64,000 nucleotides of DNA, from NCBI GenBank assembly GCA_028455995.1, contig JABELC010000012.1, positions 434,001-498,000 of the forward strand, written 5' to 3'. The position numbers and the translations under genes are program-made. Numbering within the stretch: the stretch's first letter is position 1; each line of letters starts with the position of its first letter. The notes under the pieces were generated by a model that was not told where the DNA came from, made no database searches, and saw nothing but the letters and a program-made list of their open reading frames with translations. Source of the DNA: Scleromitrula shiraiana (lineage: Eukaryota; Ascomycota; Leotiomycetes; Helotiales; Sclerotiniaceae). Shown piece after piece: positions 12,637-25,800 of this stretch.

Positions 12637-13743
12637 TCACATGCCATGCTTGTTTCCAACAATTCTGCTGTTGTATGCTAATTCGCAACGTCTTTCCAAA
12701 TGACCAGCGCGAATATCATCTGCTCTAGGTCGTTCGTTGCTTGCCCAAAGCTTGAAACTAGTTCCTCCCATAACTCTGAAATAATACTTCTCCATATCCT
12801 TCTCAGAAAACCCATAATCGCGAAGATCAGTAAAATCGTTAACTGTGAGGAGTTTATTGACCATATCAGCAAGCATTTCGTGAGGAAGTTCTGCCGGATC
12901 GAATTGGGACTTCAAAAGGCAACAATTCGTATCAGTCAAATAACGACGCATGATGGATCCCGGCTCAGTCTTCTCATATATATCGCTGCATATTTCCGAT
13001 GGTATCCCTGAGTGCAAGAATCTAAGTGCTTCGATGGCATCGATGCTATCGTTTTGAAGTTGTCGCATCAAAAATCTATCCGCCAAGAACCACAAATCGA
13101 TCAAATTAACAACGTGCTTCAAGGCCATGCTCCCAGATCTTCTAATATATTCTTTTGTAGGTTGATCCGGGCTATCTTTGTTTTTGCGATCCTCTAACGT
13201 GAACATGGTATCCACTGTATGTGTGTAGACCCAGCGTAGGAGTAATGCAAATACCTCTCGAGTTACATCTTCGAGGTCCATACTCTGACTATGTCCTTCT
13301 GCAAAATTCCCGTTGAAAGCTGCATCGAAGAAAGGGGATTCATAGCAGAGAAATGCCTTGAAAACTAGGAAGGGAACCTTGCTACCATCTGTTTCGGTAA
13401 TATTGATTGTTACCATTTCGTTGGGCGCATCACTAATTGTAAGAGTTAGTTGATATGTGACGAGGAGAGCCAATTCATATACTAACCTCCATGACGGAGC
13501 CATACTTTGGCGATTTGCTACTTGAATCTCCTGGTTGACTGCCTGCCCACGGGCTTGAGATGGGAAACTCTGAAGATCATATTCACCATCAATTGTTCGC
13601 TCATAATCGCATATGCGACCATTCGAATGGGGAATCGCACCATATGGCTTGGTATGGTAGAGCTTTTTTCTTGATGACATGGTTCGCACGCTTGATGTGA
13701 GAGCGTCTGTGAGTTGATGGTAATGGGAGTTCTTATCGCTCAC
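12637..13743 (-). CDS. BTB/POZ domain protein
   Basis: One long frame encodes about 368 residues. An in-frame 54-base stretch at 13433-13486 has GTTAGT at one end, TTAG at the other and a CTAAC branch site, so the spliced protein is probably about 350 residues. The BTB core starts after the intron: MVTINITETDG, then FLVFKAFLCYESPFFDAAF, FAEGHSQSMDLEDV and VFALLLRWVYT. This is the fungal BTB pattern in which the conserved D-x-F block is followed by a helix. No DNA-binding or kelch domain follows; the rest is helical with RFLMRQLQN. Fungal BTB-only proteins are often cullin-3 adaptors or unassigned. A paralogue lies at 16708 and a relic at 34566. The function is not known. Confidence 0.8.
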   Translation of the reverse strand: MSDKNSHYHQLTDALTSSVRTMSSRKKLYHTKPYGAIPHSNGRICDYERTIDGEYDLQSFPSQARGQAVNQEIQVANRQSMAPSWRLVYELALLVTYQLTLTISDAPNEMVTINITETDGSKVPFLVFKAFLCYESPFFDAAFNGNFAEGHSQSMDLEDVTREVFALLLRWVYTHTVDTMFTLEDRKNKDSPDQPTKEYIRRSGSMALKHVVNLIDLWFLADRFLMRQLQNDSIDAIEALRFLHSGIPSEICSDIYEKTEPGSIMRRYLTDTNCCLLKSQFDPAELPHEMLADMVNKLLTVNDFTDLRDYGFSEKDMEKYYFRVMGGTSFKLWASNERPRADDIRAGHLERRCELAYNSRIVGNKHGM

Positions 13744-14879
13744 TTTTTCGGGTCTGCGTTTGGAAACTTTGTATTTTGAGGACGGTTTATCTGATATCTG
13801 AGTAACTTTATCAAATAAGGCTCGATGTAGAACTGAGTAGGTTGTTAAGTATTGTTTGTGATTTTTTTATATTATTTGGAGATATCGCATTTGTATCGAT
13901 TATGCTGCTTCTTATATGCGATTCAAGTCCCGTAAACGGTGTTCGATAGTACAGATGATCTACTGGAATAATCCTGAAGGGACTACGAGTAGAGTTTTTC
14001 TCGAAGGTCTAGTGAATTAATAAAGTCGATATTGGCAGTAAATAGAAAAAGTTGATTCCTGCAAAGGATTAGCCGAGCCATCATACTAGATCCTGTTCGC
14101 TTGTTTTGATACTCACCGTCTATTGATTATATTGCTCCTTTGAAATGAAATGCCACGTAACAATCATGCATCAGAAACTTCTACTTCACCAGATGGAAGT
14201 TTTCCTGGCGATCTAATCTCACAAAACCAATGGATTTTAGGTCATCTCATGTCCAATTTTTCAACTATCTTGGCGGGTCAAAACCTGTCAGCATCACCTG
14301 TCATTTTCTTCGGAATCATGAGTCTGCGGTTCTTGTTAATAATGAAATAATTCCCTTCTCTCGTTTTAATGATCAAATTTAAACTATCAGCTAACATATT
14401 ACGTCTGTATTAACATGCCAAAAAATGAACCCCTCTATTCATAATCATTAAGAGAGCAACCTAATGCAGCTCTCATTATAACTGATGTTTTTATCATAAG
14501 TTCCCTTCATTATGCTTGAAAGCACAATCTCTTTTCTGTATTGTTTAAGACACACCGAAGTGTTGATTCCTAGATTCTCGAGGGCAGAAACATAATCATG
14601 TAATTTAGGAGGCGTAAACTAACCGACAATTTTATCTTTAATTGCATAGTTTGTTCAATTTTCTCCATCCTCGCCGAATTCTACGTCAACAATTTGCTCG
14701 TTCTTGTATCCATCCATACCCGCTCGAAGCTTTTGACTATACATCTGTGCCTAAAGTCCACGCATCAAGATCATGCTTCCATGTATTTGCTGGATATAGG
14801 GTCTGCTCTAGATGTTTGGGTGGGGATCGTAGAATACATTTCCTGTAGCCATCTCAACAGATCGTCATCGTATCGTTAT
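13744..14879. other. Intergenic, includes BTB promoter side
   Basis: Upstream region of the minus-strand BTB gene and of the HET relic. A 66-codon open frame at 14150-14350 has no recognisable domain. The first traceable HET-like reading frame may extend back to about 14694 but its start is unclear. Confidence 0.4.
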
Positions 14880-15712
14880 GGGATTCTGCGCGAGGGATAC
14901 GTTCGATTAGTTAATATCAAGGCTGGAAATGCAGACGTTTCGATCGAATTGGAGATGAAAAATGTCAAATTTAACCCGGCAGCAATTTATGGGGATCCTT
15001 TCCCGTGGTACCCAAATGTCCCTAAGTATGAGGCTTTATCTTATGCGTAGGGCAATCATGATAAAATCATAAGCAATCGTCAAGAAAATTGTGCACCGAC
15101 ACTACGCGATATATTCTCACAGAGGATGGAGATTTAGGTGCTCTGAAAATGATCAATACACATGCGAAGTCTACGAAAAATAAAAAATGGCTGTCTTGGG
15201 TTCCGGATTTCACATCACCCTTACCGGGACCAGGGGAGCCAAAAAGTATGCAATTGGATTTAGAACACTCGAAATTTCCTCGGAGGATGAATAGATTTTG
15301 TGTTGATGGAGATAGGTTGGTGGTTTATGGGCATCTGCTTGGTGAGATTGAGATAATATTAGGGGAATTGGGAATAAATGGAAATATCTCTTTGCCAAAC
15401 GATGTGCAGGGTGAGTTGAGCATGAAAGACACGGGGAACACGGAAGTAGATGTGAATGAGTTTTTACCTCAGGCAATTTAAAGAGATAGTGAAGGGCGAA
15501 TCTTACTCAGTGGAACGAGCGCGAAGAATGGGGACTTGTTAGTTGTAGTTTGTAAAGGAAGGGATCCGTTGATATTACGAAGGTTGAGGATGGTGGCAGG
15601 GAAGAGAAGACCGAGGCGCCTGTGTACCAACTGGTAGCAACAGCGAATATACTGGATGATGGGGGAACCTCGAACAAGATTAATTTGGATGATATAAAAT
15701 GGGATACGATAT
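14880..15712 (+). pseudogene. Decayed HET-domain (heterokaryon incompatibility) gene
   Basis: A segment near 14885-15048 reads YGILREGYVRLVNI and ends PKYEALSYA-stop. YEALSYxWG is the hallmark of the HET domain; here the Trp codon is TAG. After a short, out-of-frame piece the sequence jumps to a C-terminal HET-protein pattern: YILTEDGDLGAL, then WLSWVPDFTSPLPGPG at about 15190-15240 and GDRLVVYGHLLGEI. After a stop at 15479 come GDLLVVVCKGRDPLILR and, in another frame, VYQLVATANILDD, both typical of HET tails. Most of the HET domain is deleted. Intact proteins of this family trigger cell death on non-self recognition. Confidence 0.65.
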
Positions 15713-16707
15713 AAAATGGGATATTAAAGAAATGATCATAACGTGAGCCATGACAGCTGTATAGATCTTTAACACAATGATCGACATTTGAGTTTCTGGA
15801 TAGAGAAGACGTTGATATTACTAGTAACAGACTCAAGACGTACATCCCAAAAACGCTTGATTCTCATAATTATTATCAATAGACTGCTACTAATAGTTTA
15901 TTTAGAACTCTGTATTTCTTGTCTTAACAATTTTGCTTTTATTACCCCGCAATATTAACCCCGCATTATACAGACTTGCCCCTCCAATGAATCTTTACGA
16001 AGCAGTAAGGAATGTAAAAAATATATAATGAAGAACGGAATTTGAATTACAGAGGTTCTCGATGACTTACTGTTTGAATTGTAAACTGGCAATTCAAATC
16101 AATGGCTTGATTCGTTGCGTGCTTTGAAAACGGTTTGTTGCAATGTCTAGTTCCTACCATTCGTGACACATATCAAGGCCTATGTTATGGTGAATATTCC
16201 ATCTATCTGATAATTCTAGAGAATGATCTTCTTAACCGTAGCTTGAATCCTAATTGATTACACTTTGCAGCGGGGGCTTCTCAGGAAATTAGATGTTTAA
16301 ACTTTTAGTTAACTAGTCGCCTCGATTAAAGCTAGATTACATAATACAAAGACTAAAATCGCCTCTGCTGTAAACGAGACTATTAGATGAAAACTTCTAT
16401 CACACATTGTTGAAACAAACAACAAATCAAGCAAAATGATTCATGCTGAGTTCGAATCACGGGAAAATTAAAAGCTGTAAAGTTGAAATTGGAAATTATG
16501 TATTTCATATGTCTCGCGCGATACTCATGTATCCATAAATAAATATATCACTATCTGACATCTGTCTCTAGATAACAAGCTAATCAAAAACCCTAACGCC
16601 TAGAAAAGTAACGTGTATACAAGTTGTGTGGAAACTGAATAGCTACCAGCAAAGGACTATTTCTCCGACCGGCCTCTTCACCACTCGAAGTCATTCCCAA
16701 ATACCAT
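15713..16707. other. Intergenic, no gene seen
   Basis: Moderately AT-rich non-coding stretch between the HET relic and the 3' end of the second BTB gene. The minus-strand frame at 15507-15845 overlaps HET tail sequence and is a shadow. Confidence 0.5.
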
Positions 16708-18016
16708 CTATATACCCGCATTACTCCTGGTAACTCTTTGTCTTTTTCTTAAGGTACGTGCACTCTCAGGAACAGTGCTAGCCTCTGAAGGTGTAATTTC
16801 CTCGCCATTCTCGTCAGTTGTTCCCTCAGACGCAGCAACCTTTCGCTTGCCCTTATCAACTGCTCCCGCGCCTTTAGCTGGAGATCCTTTAACCGTAACC
16901 TGCTCATCTACCATCCATCTTCTCACACTCCTAATATCCTTCCAACACTTCAGAGGCTTGCATCTATTCTTAGCAGCGTTCAACAAATCAACAAGAATTT
17001 CTCCATCGATGTCCTTCAAGTCCAGAATCTCTGCCTGATAGGAAATCACCAAGCTCTTGAGAAACTGCCAGAGGGTACCCCCCCTCTCTGTATTCTCCCA
17101 GACCATATTGATAACCTCAACTCCATCATCTACAAGCCAGTCTTTGACAACCGATTCGATCATCTTGATGCAGAGGTTTTGAAGACGGGGAGCTCGGATC
17201 ATATCTGCATAGATCCATAGCTCAAACAATTCCTTGGGCGGAGGAGCAAGGCGATTGGCATCAACCAAGGTGTCGTGATAGATGTGATGGATAAAGAGGC
17301 CGAAGATTTCGGGTTTCAATTCCATGATGTCCATGGTGTTTGTTTGACCCTCGGCGAAATTTGCGAAGGCGGCGCGGAAATACTCGGATTTTGCAATAAG
17401 TAATTCCTTGTGGACGACAAAATTGGTGCCATTTTCCTTGACCTCGGTTCTATACACAGTGATGGTTACGATTTCCTCCTGTGGATCTCTACATATGCAA
17501 GATCTGTCAGTTATAATTCTCATGGAATAGTAGTAAGATGTATATAGATAGAATGACATACTTTAAAGTTGGCAACTTCTTCAACTCTTTAGCAAGACCC
17601 GTATCGCTGAGCAAACTCATGTTCGGGGCCTTGTACCTATCATCCTCCCATCCAGAATCAGTGTCATATCGATGATCCAGATTCCTCAATCGCTCGCGCT
17701 CCTGTGATTCAAGAATACGTAGCCCATCCGCTCCGCTTAAAGCATTTGATCTCTCCCTTGGCATCTCTAACGGACGGCGTCTACGCAAATGGTAGTATGG
17801 CGGTGGAACTTGCTGGGTGGAAGAACTTCCAGTTGCTGCTGGAGGAAAGCTAAGCACTGTTGGATTCTGATTGGAAGCTGAGTTCGAGGCCGGTCTTTGA
17901 TTTACGAGTCTCGTGTTCGGACGGGGGTTGGGTTGATTCCACGGAGTCTGACCAGCGAAACGATCACGGTTGTTATCACTCTCATCGGAGCTACCATTGC
18001 GGGCGCGATCGCTCAT
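16708..18016 (-). CDS. BTB/POZ domain protein with disordered N-terminus
   Basis: Two exons (18016-17562 and 17488-16708) are joined across a 73-base intron at 17489-17561 with GTATGT donor and TGTAG acceptor, giving about 411 residues. The first 150 residues are polar and low complexity (Asn, Pro, Ser, Arg rich). The BTB domain begins at the splice junction: DPQEEIVTITVY, VVHKELLIAKSEYFRAAF, EGQTNTMDIMELKPEIFGLF, YADMIRAPRLQN. The C-terminal tail is basic and ends in RKRQRVTRSN, which could act as a nuclear localisation signal. MSDRARN was chosen as start because it follows an upstream non-conserved stretch. The adjacent BTB gene at 12637 is a diverged paralogue in the same orientation. Partner and function are unknown. 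Confidence 0.85.
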
Positions 18017-19629
18017 TTTGGTAAAGCAAGAAAGTATTCCTGTCGAAGTGGCAAAAGGACAAGTAAAAGTTGAGTCTGACGAGGCTGACAAGATATTTGT
18101 AGAGACAAGACAGTTTCTTTGAGTAGATTTTTGTTGGAGATAGTGTTGGAGAAAATGTCGAAGAAGGTATTGAAGGTTTTGAATGAAGTAAAAGATCAAA
18201 CGTAAGGAGGGATCTCTATAGTAAGAAGTCTTTCTTTAGTACGGCGATGTTTTTAGCGTGTATATTTACAGAACATGAAGCACATAGATATTTTGTAGTG
18301 AATATCGTACGAAAGATACCTAGTTTCTCATAACAAGTTTGTTTGTAGAATGAGTAGTCTTCTGTAGTATCCTGAATCATAGATTGCTTTTCTGTTCATA
18401 ATCTTGCAGGCTTTGTGAAGGAAATGAGGATCTGTTCGAGATAGACAGTGCTTTTAAAAACAATAAATGAACTCTATCAGGACACAGAATAAGGAATAAT
18501 TCCGAAAGGATAAGTCCTAGATGAAGAATACTTTGTTGTGGCATACAAAATAAGTTTTGGATTTACATCTGCGAAAGAAGCTGGCAAAGAGCCAAAAAAG
18601 ATTCTCTCGAATTTAAGATTATCCCAGTAGATTGATCTATTTGCCCTAAGGTCTGCCTAATTACTGCGGTTGCTAATAATATCTCCTGCAGTTAGCACGA
18701 CACGAAACTGTTCTTATGAGAAGAATTTCGTGATGTAGACTAAGAATATTCACGACATTAAAATTGGATATATGGGTTTAAAGAATTCACTTGTGAATGA
18801 GAGAGAGAAAACAATGAATTTAGAGAAGCGATTTTTTCTGAAAAGATGTAGGAACTAGGAGAAGTCGATTAATTGGTCATGACTACGAGTAAACTTTACT
18901 TTTCATATCACATAGTACTACAGTATCACAAATTCAAAACAGAAACATACCATAATGTTACCAGTAGAAGCAAACAGTATAATGACTTTCATAGAAACAA
19001 CGTGGCAAACGAACAATATTGAATATTTAACAAACAGAAAGTATTCATCAATCAACTATTAGTTGTGAAAAGTGAGAGTTTGATGATATGTAACTCGATC
19101 CTTTTTTGTATGAAATAGACTCTTCCCTTTATCCGAATTTTTGAAATGAACTGGGCACGCTAAAGGATATCTTAACTTCAATAGAATCGACATCATAATA
19201 TGTGCATTGATTACCCGATGAGAAGATGAACATGTTATTACAACTTGCAGAATTACAGCATATAAGATGGAAAGAATGTGGGAATTTGTAAGTATTAGAA
19301 TATAGCACTGCGATTTACCAGGACTGTCACTTGACAAGTTTGCGTTGCGTACTTTGTAAGATCTCTTTTGGATATTTAATTATGGTAGCGAGAAGAATTT
19401 CCGAGTTAACAGGTATGGAAATAGAAGCCCGTCGACCCGTTCGAACTTCCACAGAATATCGTGCGAATATACTTTTGTTCAAAAACCAAGAACTTTTAAG
19501 CTAATCCCAAGTCATGATAGATAACTACCGCCAACTACCAGTAATTCATCTTACCTTTCCATTCAAAATGCTATCGCCAACTACCAATGGAACTCAAATT
19601 ACACCAACTTCAACGGCAGCCCTTCCCTA
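18017..19629. other. Intergenic, no gene seen
   Basis: About 1.6 kb of AT-leaning sequence with no family-like frame. The 92-codon minus frame at 19059-19337 has no recognisable features. It probably includes the promoter of the BTB gene. Confidence 0.5.
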
Positions 19630-20795
19630 TCAATGAAAATATGGCGAAGCAACCGCCTTAGTAATCCCCCACGCCCTATCCAGCGCCTCCACCACCTCCT
19701 CCGGCAACGGTCCCCCCTCCAAATCCTCCAAATTCTCCCTCAAATGCCTCTCACTACTCGCCCCAATAATAACCTTATCACCCCTATCCGCCACCAACCC
19801 AGAATGATTCATCATCCATCTTAGCGCCACCTCACTCTCTCTAAGTCCATATCTGCCCACCGCAACCTCGCGGATGATATCCAGGGCGTCGAACATCTTA
19901 TCATTGAAGTAGCGTTTCCGGTATGCTTTTCCTTGGAGCGTGTTCGGGTCGAAACGAGATGTAGGGTCGACTTCGGACTCGAGCGTGGATCGGTGGTAGC
20001 GTGATGTTAGGTAGCCCCCGGCTATGGGGTTGAATGCGTAGAATGACATGGAGTAGTGGGAGAGACAGGGGAAGAGCTCGCTCTCTACGGAGCGGTGGAT
20101 TGCGTTATAGACGCCTTGGTAGACGGTTGGTCGGATCCACTATGGAAAAAAGAATATATCAGTATGCTATTCATATAAGAAGAGAAGAGAAGAGAAGAGT
20201 AGAGAAAATAACTTACCCCATTCTTAATACATATTTCCTGAATCTCTGCAACTTCCCACGCCATATAATTGCTAACCCCCAATCTCCTAAACTTCCCCTC
20301 CCGAAACAGCGTATCACACATCCTCATCGTCTCCTCATAGGGGGTCTTCCTATCAGGACCATGCAAGTAGAATAAATCTACACTATCGACCCCCAACGCC
20401 TTCAAACTCAAATCAAGATGTTTCCTCACATCTTCCGGCTGATGCGTAATGATGACACCAGTCATATTATTAGGGTAAAGTTTCGTCGCCATGATGATGC
20501 CTCGTTCCGTGTAAGAGGGGTTAAGAGCCCCTAGATATTCTTCCGAGGAGCCGAGTCCGTAGACTCGTGCTGTGTCGATTTCGTTGTGGCCGTGGGAGAG
20601 GTAGATGTCGACCATCTTGGAGGCGTCGTTTATGTCGTGGACGCGAGTTTGTTCGGCTCCTGTGATAGGTTAGTTGGGTGGTCACGCAATTTTCATGTGA
20701 TATAAAGGGAGGGTGAGGAACTTACCTGGTTTTCCGAATGTCATTGCACCGAAGACGATGGGGAGTTTTGTCTTGGCTTGGGTTTTGGTAGCCAT
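19630..20795 (-). CDS. Aldo/keto reductase, AKR7/aflatoxin-aldehyde-reductase type
   Basis: Three exons (20795-20726, 20659-20217, 20139-19630), with introns at 20660-20725 and 20140-20216, give about 340 residues. All catalytic AKR positions are visible: Asp52 and Tyr57 in EIDTARVYG, Lys83 in MATKLYP and His123 in YLHGPD. The start PIVFGAMTFGKPG and the end RWMMNHSGL, KVIIGASS are typical of AKR7-like NADPH-dependent reductases that act on aldehydes or ketones in the cytosol. Introns have GTAAGT donors. The second contains a short AGAGA-rich repeat. Lone fungal members serve detoxification; some act in secondary metabolism, but neighbours here give no pathway. The gene looks intact. Confidence 0.9.
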
Positions 20796-21710
20796 TGTAT
20801 TAATATTTCAGTTAACTTTTGGATGATTTTGAAAGTTAAGGTTTGATTACTTTGATTCTGAATCTTTGATTTTTGAGGGGATTACAGTTCATATCAATAA
20901 TCCATCCAGTTCACATAAAGAATATTTATATCTCCTTCATACATCATATCATTACCCCACCTGGCGATAGCGGACTTTACATCCTAATATTCGGAAGTAA
21001 GGTACGATACCCACCAACAGCGGGGTTCTAAACATTTCAGCGGATGCAGACCTATGCCCAATCAAGTATATATTTCGATAAATAGTGTGTTGGATTCATG
21101 CAAAACTTGCTTATGTACATTTCATATCCAAATATTCGGAATTAAGATGTAGATTTTAGCCAATGACGAGCGGGGTTAAGATCTTTTGTCCGATGCATGC
21201 AAACTTTGCTTTTGCTTACGTACTGCGTTTGCATATATATATGCTTTCTAATCAGCCCTGGAATTTATACATTCCTTTGTTTTTTCAATATAAAAGTAGA
21301 ATGATGATGTATGAATGATGCAGCATATGAAAATGGGCAGAAAAAGCGAAATATCAATGATAACCATATGTAGCATTCGTCATTGGCCAGAAGATTGAAT
21401 GGTGGTGAAGACTTCTTCCCCTGTTTTTCGGTAGCGTGCACAGCAACTTAGTTTAAGTACAAAACAGAACATATGGGTAATGTGGATACGGAAACATTAC
21501 AATACCATTAAACAATTACAACGGATATTCAATACATCCTCCCATCCAAGATCCATGCAACTGTACTCCATGCCTTATGCCGAACTCAAGAACTGTAGTC
21601 TGTTCCTTATGCCGAACTCAACACCTCACCTCTATGCATGACATGAAAGAACCCGTCCCATGAGCTATTAAAACATTAGGCATTATTCAATTCTTCCGCC
21701 CACTGAGGCT
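20796..21710. other. Intergenic, no gene seen
   Basis: Promoter side of the reductase and 3' side of the next minus-strand gene. Two partly similar segments near 20990 and 21135 (ATATTCGGAA-T-AAG followed by a CCA-rich AGCGGGGTT) suggest a short degenerate direct repeat about 145 bases apart. Confidence 0.4.
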
Positions 21711-22863
21711 TCAAACAAAAGCCGGGGAAAAGTCCGTCCTCCTATCGTCGTCATGATGGTCCTCTCCATACCAGGGATGTGGAACAATATCTCTCTCAAA
21801 CATCCCTTTCGTTTCGTACAAATCAAGTCTAGAGGGCTTTAATATAGGACTACTGATTGTTTTCTCTGCTAGCGATATGTAAGTAGAAGATTGAGGCGTT
21901 GAAGTATGTCGTGAGTGTATTCGTAGTGTTGAGGTATCCGAGGGTACAGCCCGGGAATGATAGGCTTGTTGAGGATTGGAAGATGCGCTATGAGATGAAA
22001 TACGATGGATATAGAGTTTGTATGCTAATCGATCAATAAACAATCTATGATGAACAGTATAGAGTAAAGCAAGCATACCAAAGAAGCCAAACGATCCTAC
22101 AAATGTCAAAAATTCAATGATGGAAAATGCAACGGCAGCATCGGAAGCACGAGCAGCGGAGCAAGCAGCTGTGCCAATACTTCCATACCATCCATCTACT
22201 TGATCAACTGAGTTCCAGAGAATAAGTTCAGAAGCGAGGAGTGAGAAGGTTGTAAGGTAAAAGATGATGAGAGATCCTTCTAAGGCTCTAGTATGGTGAT
22301 GAGAATGTTAGATTTGCCAATGAAGATAAGAATGGGGATATTGGACAACGAACAGGTGTACCCAATAGTTGTATAGACGGGGTAGAAAATGAGGTGTAAT
22401 CATTATCTATGACTCAAGTTAGTGTTTGACTCTTAGATTCATGAGTGGCTTGGTGTTTGTTACGTAGAGTGAGAATATGGTTGTCCAAGCAAACGCAAAC
22501 CAACTCATTCCTTAGAATTCTGGTAAGCATATCTTCACCGAACAACTAAGACTACACGATCCAAATCTCACCATATCCGGGAAACTGGGTAGTAAGTTGT
22601 TAGTCTTAGGATACATAGCTCTTTTCGGAAGAGTGTACATACAAAATATGCATCGAAGACTGTTGATGCAAAGACCGTCAAGATAAGTATGATCAAAGCC
22701 AAGAGCTATCGGGAGTTAGCATTGGGTTACTATAGCTCCCTCTCAGTAACCATACTAATTGAATTATACGGAGAATAGTGAGCCAAAAGGGCAATTTTGG
22801 GATATCTGAATAGTTTCTGGTTCCTTGGCGACCTGAAAGATTGTTACTTCGATTAAAGCTCAT
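21711..22863 (-). CDS. Four-helix membrane protein, MARVEL-like
   Basis: The start at 22863 encodes MSFNRSNN and leads into a hydrophobic helix (PFWLTILRIIQL). The reading frame is split by about five short introns near 22735, 22590, 22500, 22410 and 22300. Joined pieces give four membrane segments: WLTILRIIQL-LLALIILILTVF, SWFAFAWTTIFSLY, SLIIFYLTTFSLLASELILW, and the last exon IEFLTFVGSFGFFGMLALLY, ending in a long Ser/Thr cytoplasmic tail. A Cys-Ala rich loop with DAAVAF before the last helix is typical of fungal MARVEL proteins. The splice pattern of the middle exons is approximate and one donor near 22375 is weak. Role unknown; possibly plasma-membrane organisation. Confidence 0.7.
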
Positions 22864-25800
22864 AATGACTTCTTGGCTTTGAAACCTCTAACATTAATAA
22901 CCCAATTGATGGTATGTTGAATTATTCGGTATTAAACTCGATCAAATGAAATGATATGTACAATTAAGAGATGGTTTAGAATCAAAATATTAATAGAGGG
23001 GCGATGGTATCCCTACCTTCATATAAACATCAAAAGGATTAAAACCTCATGACAGATATGGAAGGCAACGTTGATGAAAGTAGTACAATAACAACAAGGC
23101 CTTCCTTAATATCATAACAATAAAGTAGAAGCTGCAAGATTGACAGCCTAACATGCTTGCGCTTACAAGCCACCGGTTGCTTGCATGTCGTATATGCTGT
23201 TGTAGCTGACGATGGGTTCCAAATTACGATAGCAAGGGTAATGATGAATGATACAACATTTCGATTTCCATGACAATGAAGATATTACATTAAACAGCAA
23301 GCATGTTCTTTACTGATTCCATGGAGAATGAACATTGCTTGGTAGAACGTGTTTTCCAAAGGATTCAGATTGAGAGAAGGAGCGAGGTCCAAGCACGAGC
23401 CTAATGGTACTCAGCATGTTGTCGGAGATCTACTTTCGTACATAAATCCAACAAATGAAGCTGCTTGAAATCAATTATCCTAGAAGATGCATATTCATAC
23501 ATATATTGAAGGAATCGGATGTCGTACCAAATTACCGGAGTACATAGTTGACCAGAAACGGATCTTGGAAAAGTCTGAAATTTTCCGGGGGAAATGATCT
23601 AGTTCTAAAACCAATTGAAGAAGCGGGAGACCCGTAGAATCTCCAGGATATCTACTATAGTTCTAGAGTTACAGTGGATGCCTTCTTACTTTCAGCCCTG
23701 TGAATTGTAAATCCGACCGAAGGTTATACCGAAGTTATACAAACCACCAAATCTCTCATTACAAGGAAAATGAGCATACAGAATAGTTTGAGAACAGGAT
23801 GATCTACAAAAGCTTTCACCTTGCTTGACGGGAGAATGAAACGAGGAAGAATAAAAAATGAAGAAATAATCTAGGAGCCTTGAAAGAACTGCAATTGATT
23901 CCCTTTTGTACGACAAGATTTCCCTTCATAGAACTAATAGAGCAGCCCAGCCTTCCCGAGTACAGGAAATTTTATATGTGTGGCAGTTCTCAGCTTCTTC
24001 TTGGCGGACACGGGAATCCAATAATCCAAGAATTCCTCCTCATTTTCCACTACTACTACTTATACTTTCTTTATTCTCCTTTCAGTTGTAAACTCTCAAT
24101 TGTGTGTGCGCGACTGATTAACTGAAGATACTGTATCAGATTGGGGGGAGGGAGGCTTATTTTGTTATACCTGATGAATGTTTGAAGCAAGTAGGAAAAG
24201 GAGATATCTACGGTAGTTTCCGTTTGCTGATTGAGACCTAACCAATCTAGAAGTAATTGGGGGTTGAGTAATCTCTAGTTCTATACATGGCTTAAGTTCG
24301 GGTTTCTCTCCCACGATGGCTTCTTGAGAATTACACGAAAACATCAACAACACCACACATGTTATCAACGTCGTCTCAAACAATTGAAACCTAATCAATA
24401 TAGGCAACGAAATCAATCAATCAATCAGTCAATTAATTATTTAATTACTTGTTTCATCTATAATCTTAGATGGAATATATGGATTGGGTTGAATCCAAGG
24501 CCAACGAGAATCACTCTTTACATCATCACTGATACTGATATTAAGAAAACGCAACAATTGAGTTGGCATCATTGACATCAAACACTAATGACTGCCGGTT
24601 TTATATTAATCCATACGGTGCCACATTCCTTCCCCAATAAAGATAAGAAATAACGTGATATCGATCTGCAAGAAAAGATCACACAGTCTTCCCCGCCAAA
24701 CCCCGCCAAGAGACTCAAAACTACGGACATCTTATAACTCTCTGTCCCCCTCAAGGCTCTCCAAATTCCAATGAATCAACAAGCATTCCATAGCTAACTG
24801 CTACCGAGATGACAACAGACGGATGTATCAAGATCCGTCTCTTGGCCAATTGATATGATCGGAGAATTGAGGTCTTGGAAAGCTTTGTTCATTGGCCATT
24901 TAAGGATTTAAAAAGATTCGCTTGGGCAGCAACATTTATATATGAATCCATCAATCTAGGTGATGTACAGTACCTGTCACATCCTCTTGGTGGAAAGATA
25001 CACATTTATATCTTGGTACATGCAGTAAGGCGGCCAAGGTAAGATATAATACGGAGAATTTCATACAAGATAATGTCGTGATACATACTTCCTACGTGTA
25101 GGCACATTGCAGTCTTACTCCTCAGTCTCCGCCGCGCCGCGTGGTTACAGTTACAGCAAGTGTTACTTTGCTTTAAGGATTTACAATTGAATGACGCGTT
25201 TAGAGCTATTGATTTCTAAGCCATCGAACTCATGGTTAATGCAATCGCAAATGCATTATTTACTTTTTTAATGTTTACTGCCCTTATCAAAGTTTCATTA
25301 ATGCAACGACATATACCCGGTAGATCAATACTACATCTGATATGATTAAGATATCAATCATTCTAGAGTTTAAGTAATCTCATAGAGAATATCATCAAAA
25401 GAATGACGTTTGGAGAAGCAATGCCACAAGCTAAATGTATGCCATTGATTCTCCAATTGAACTCTATTTCACTTGGCATTCAGCTTCGCCCCTCTTGGCC
25501 AGTAGAAATCTCGAAACGACAAAGCACGAAGGCTTCTCACTCCCGAGCATACTATCTCAAATACCATAACTCTGAACATCCGCCAAGAATATACATCCGC
25601 GGCTCTCCAGATAACAAACAGCCATATCCACCCAAACTCTCACAATGATACTGGGTCTTGGAGAAATCTTGGCTCCTAGGCAATGTTCTTATCCTTTTCA
25701 TATATATATCTTAATCTGATTCATGATATATTCTCCTTTCGGTAGGGAACGTATAAGTACCAAGACTTTTGAGATACAAGTGGTTTCTAGGCGATAAGGG

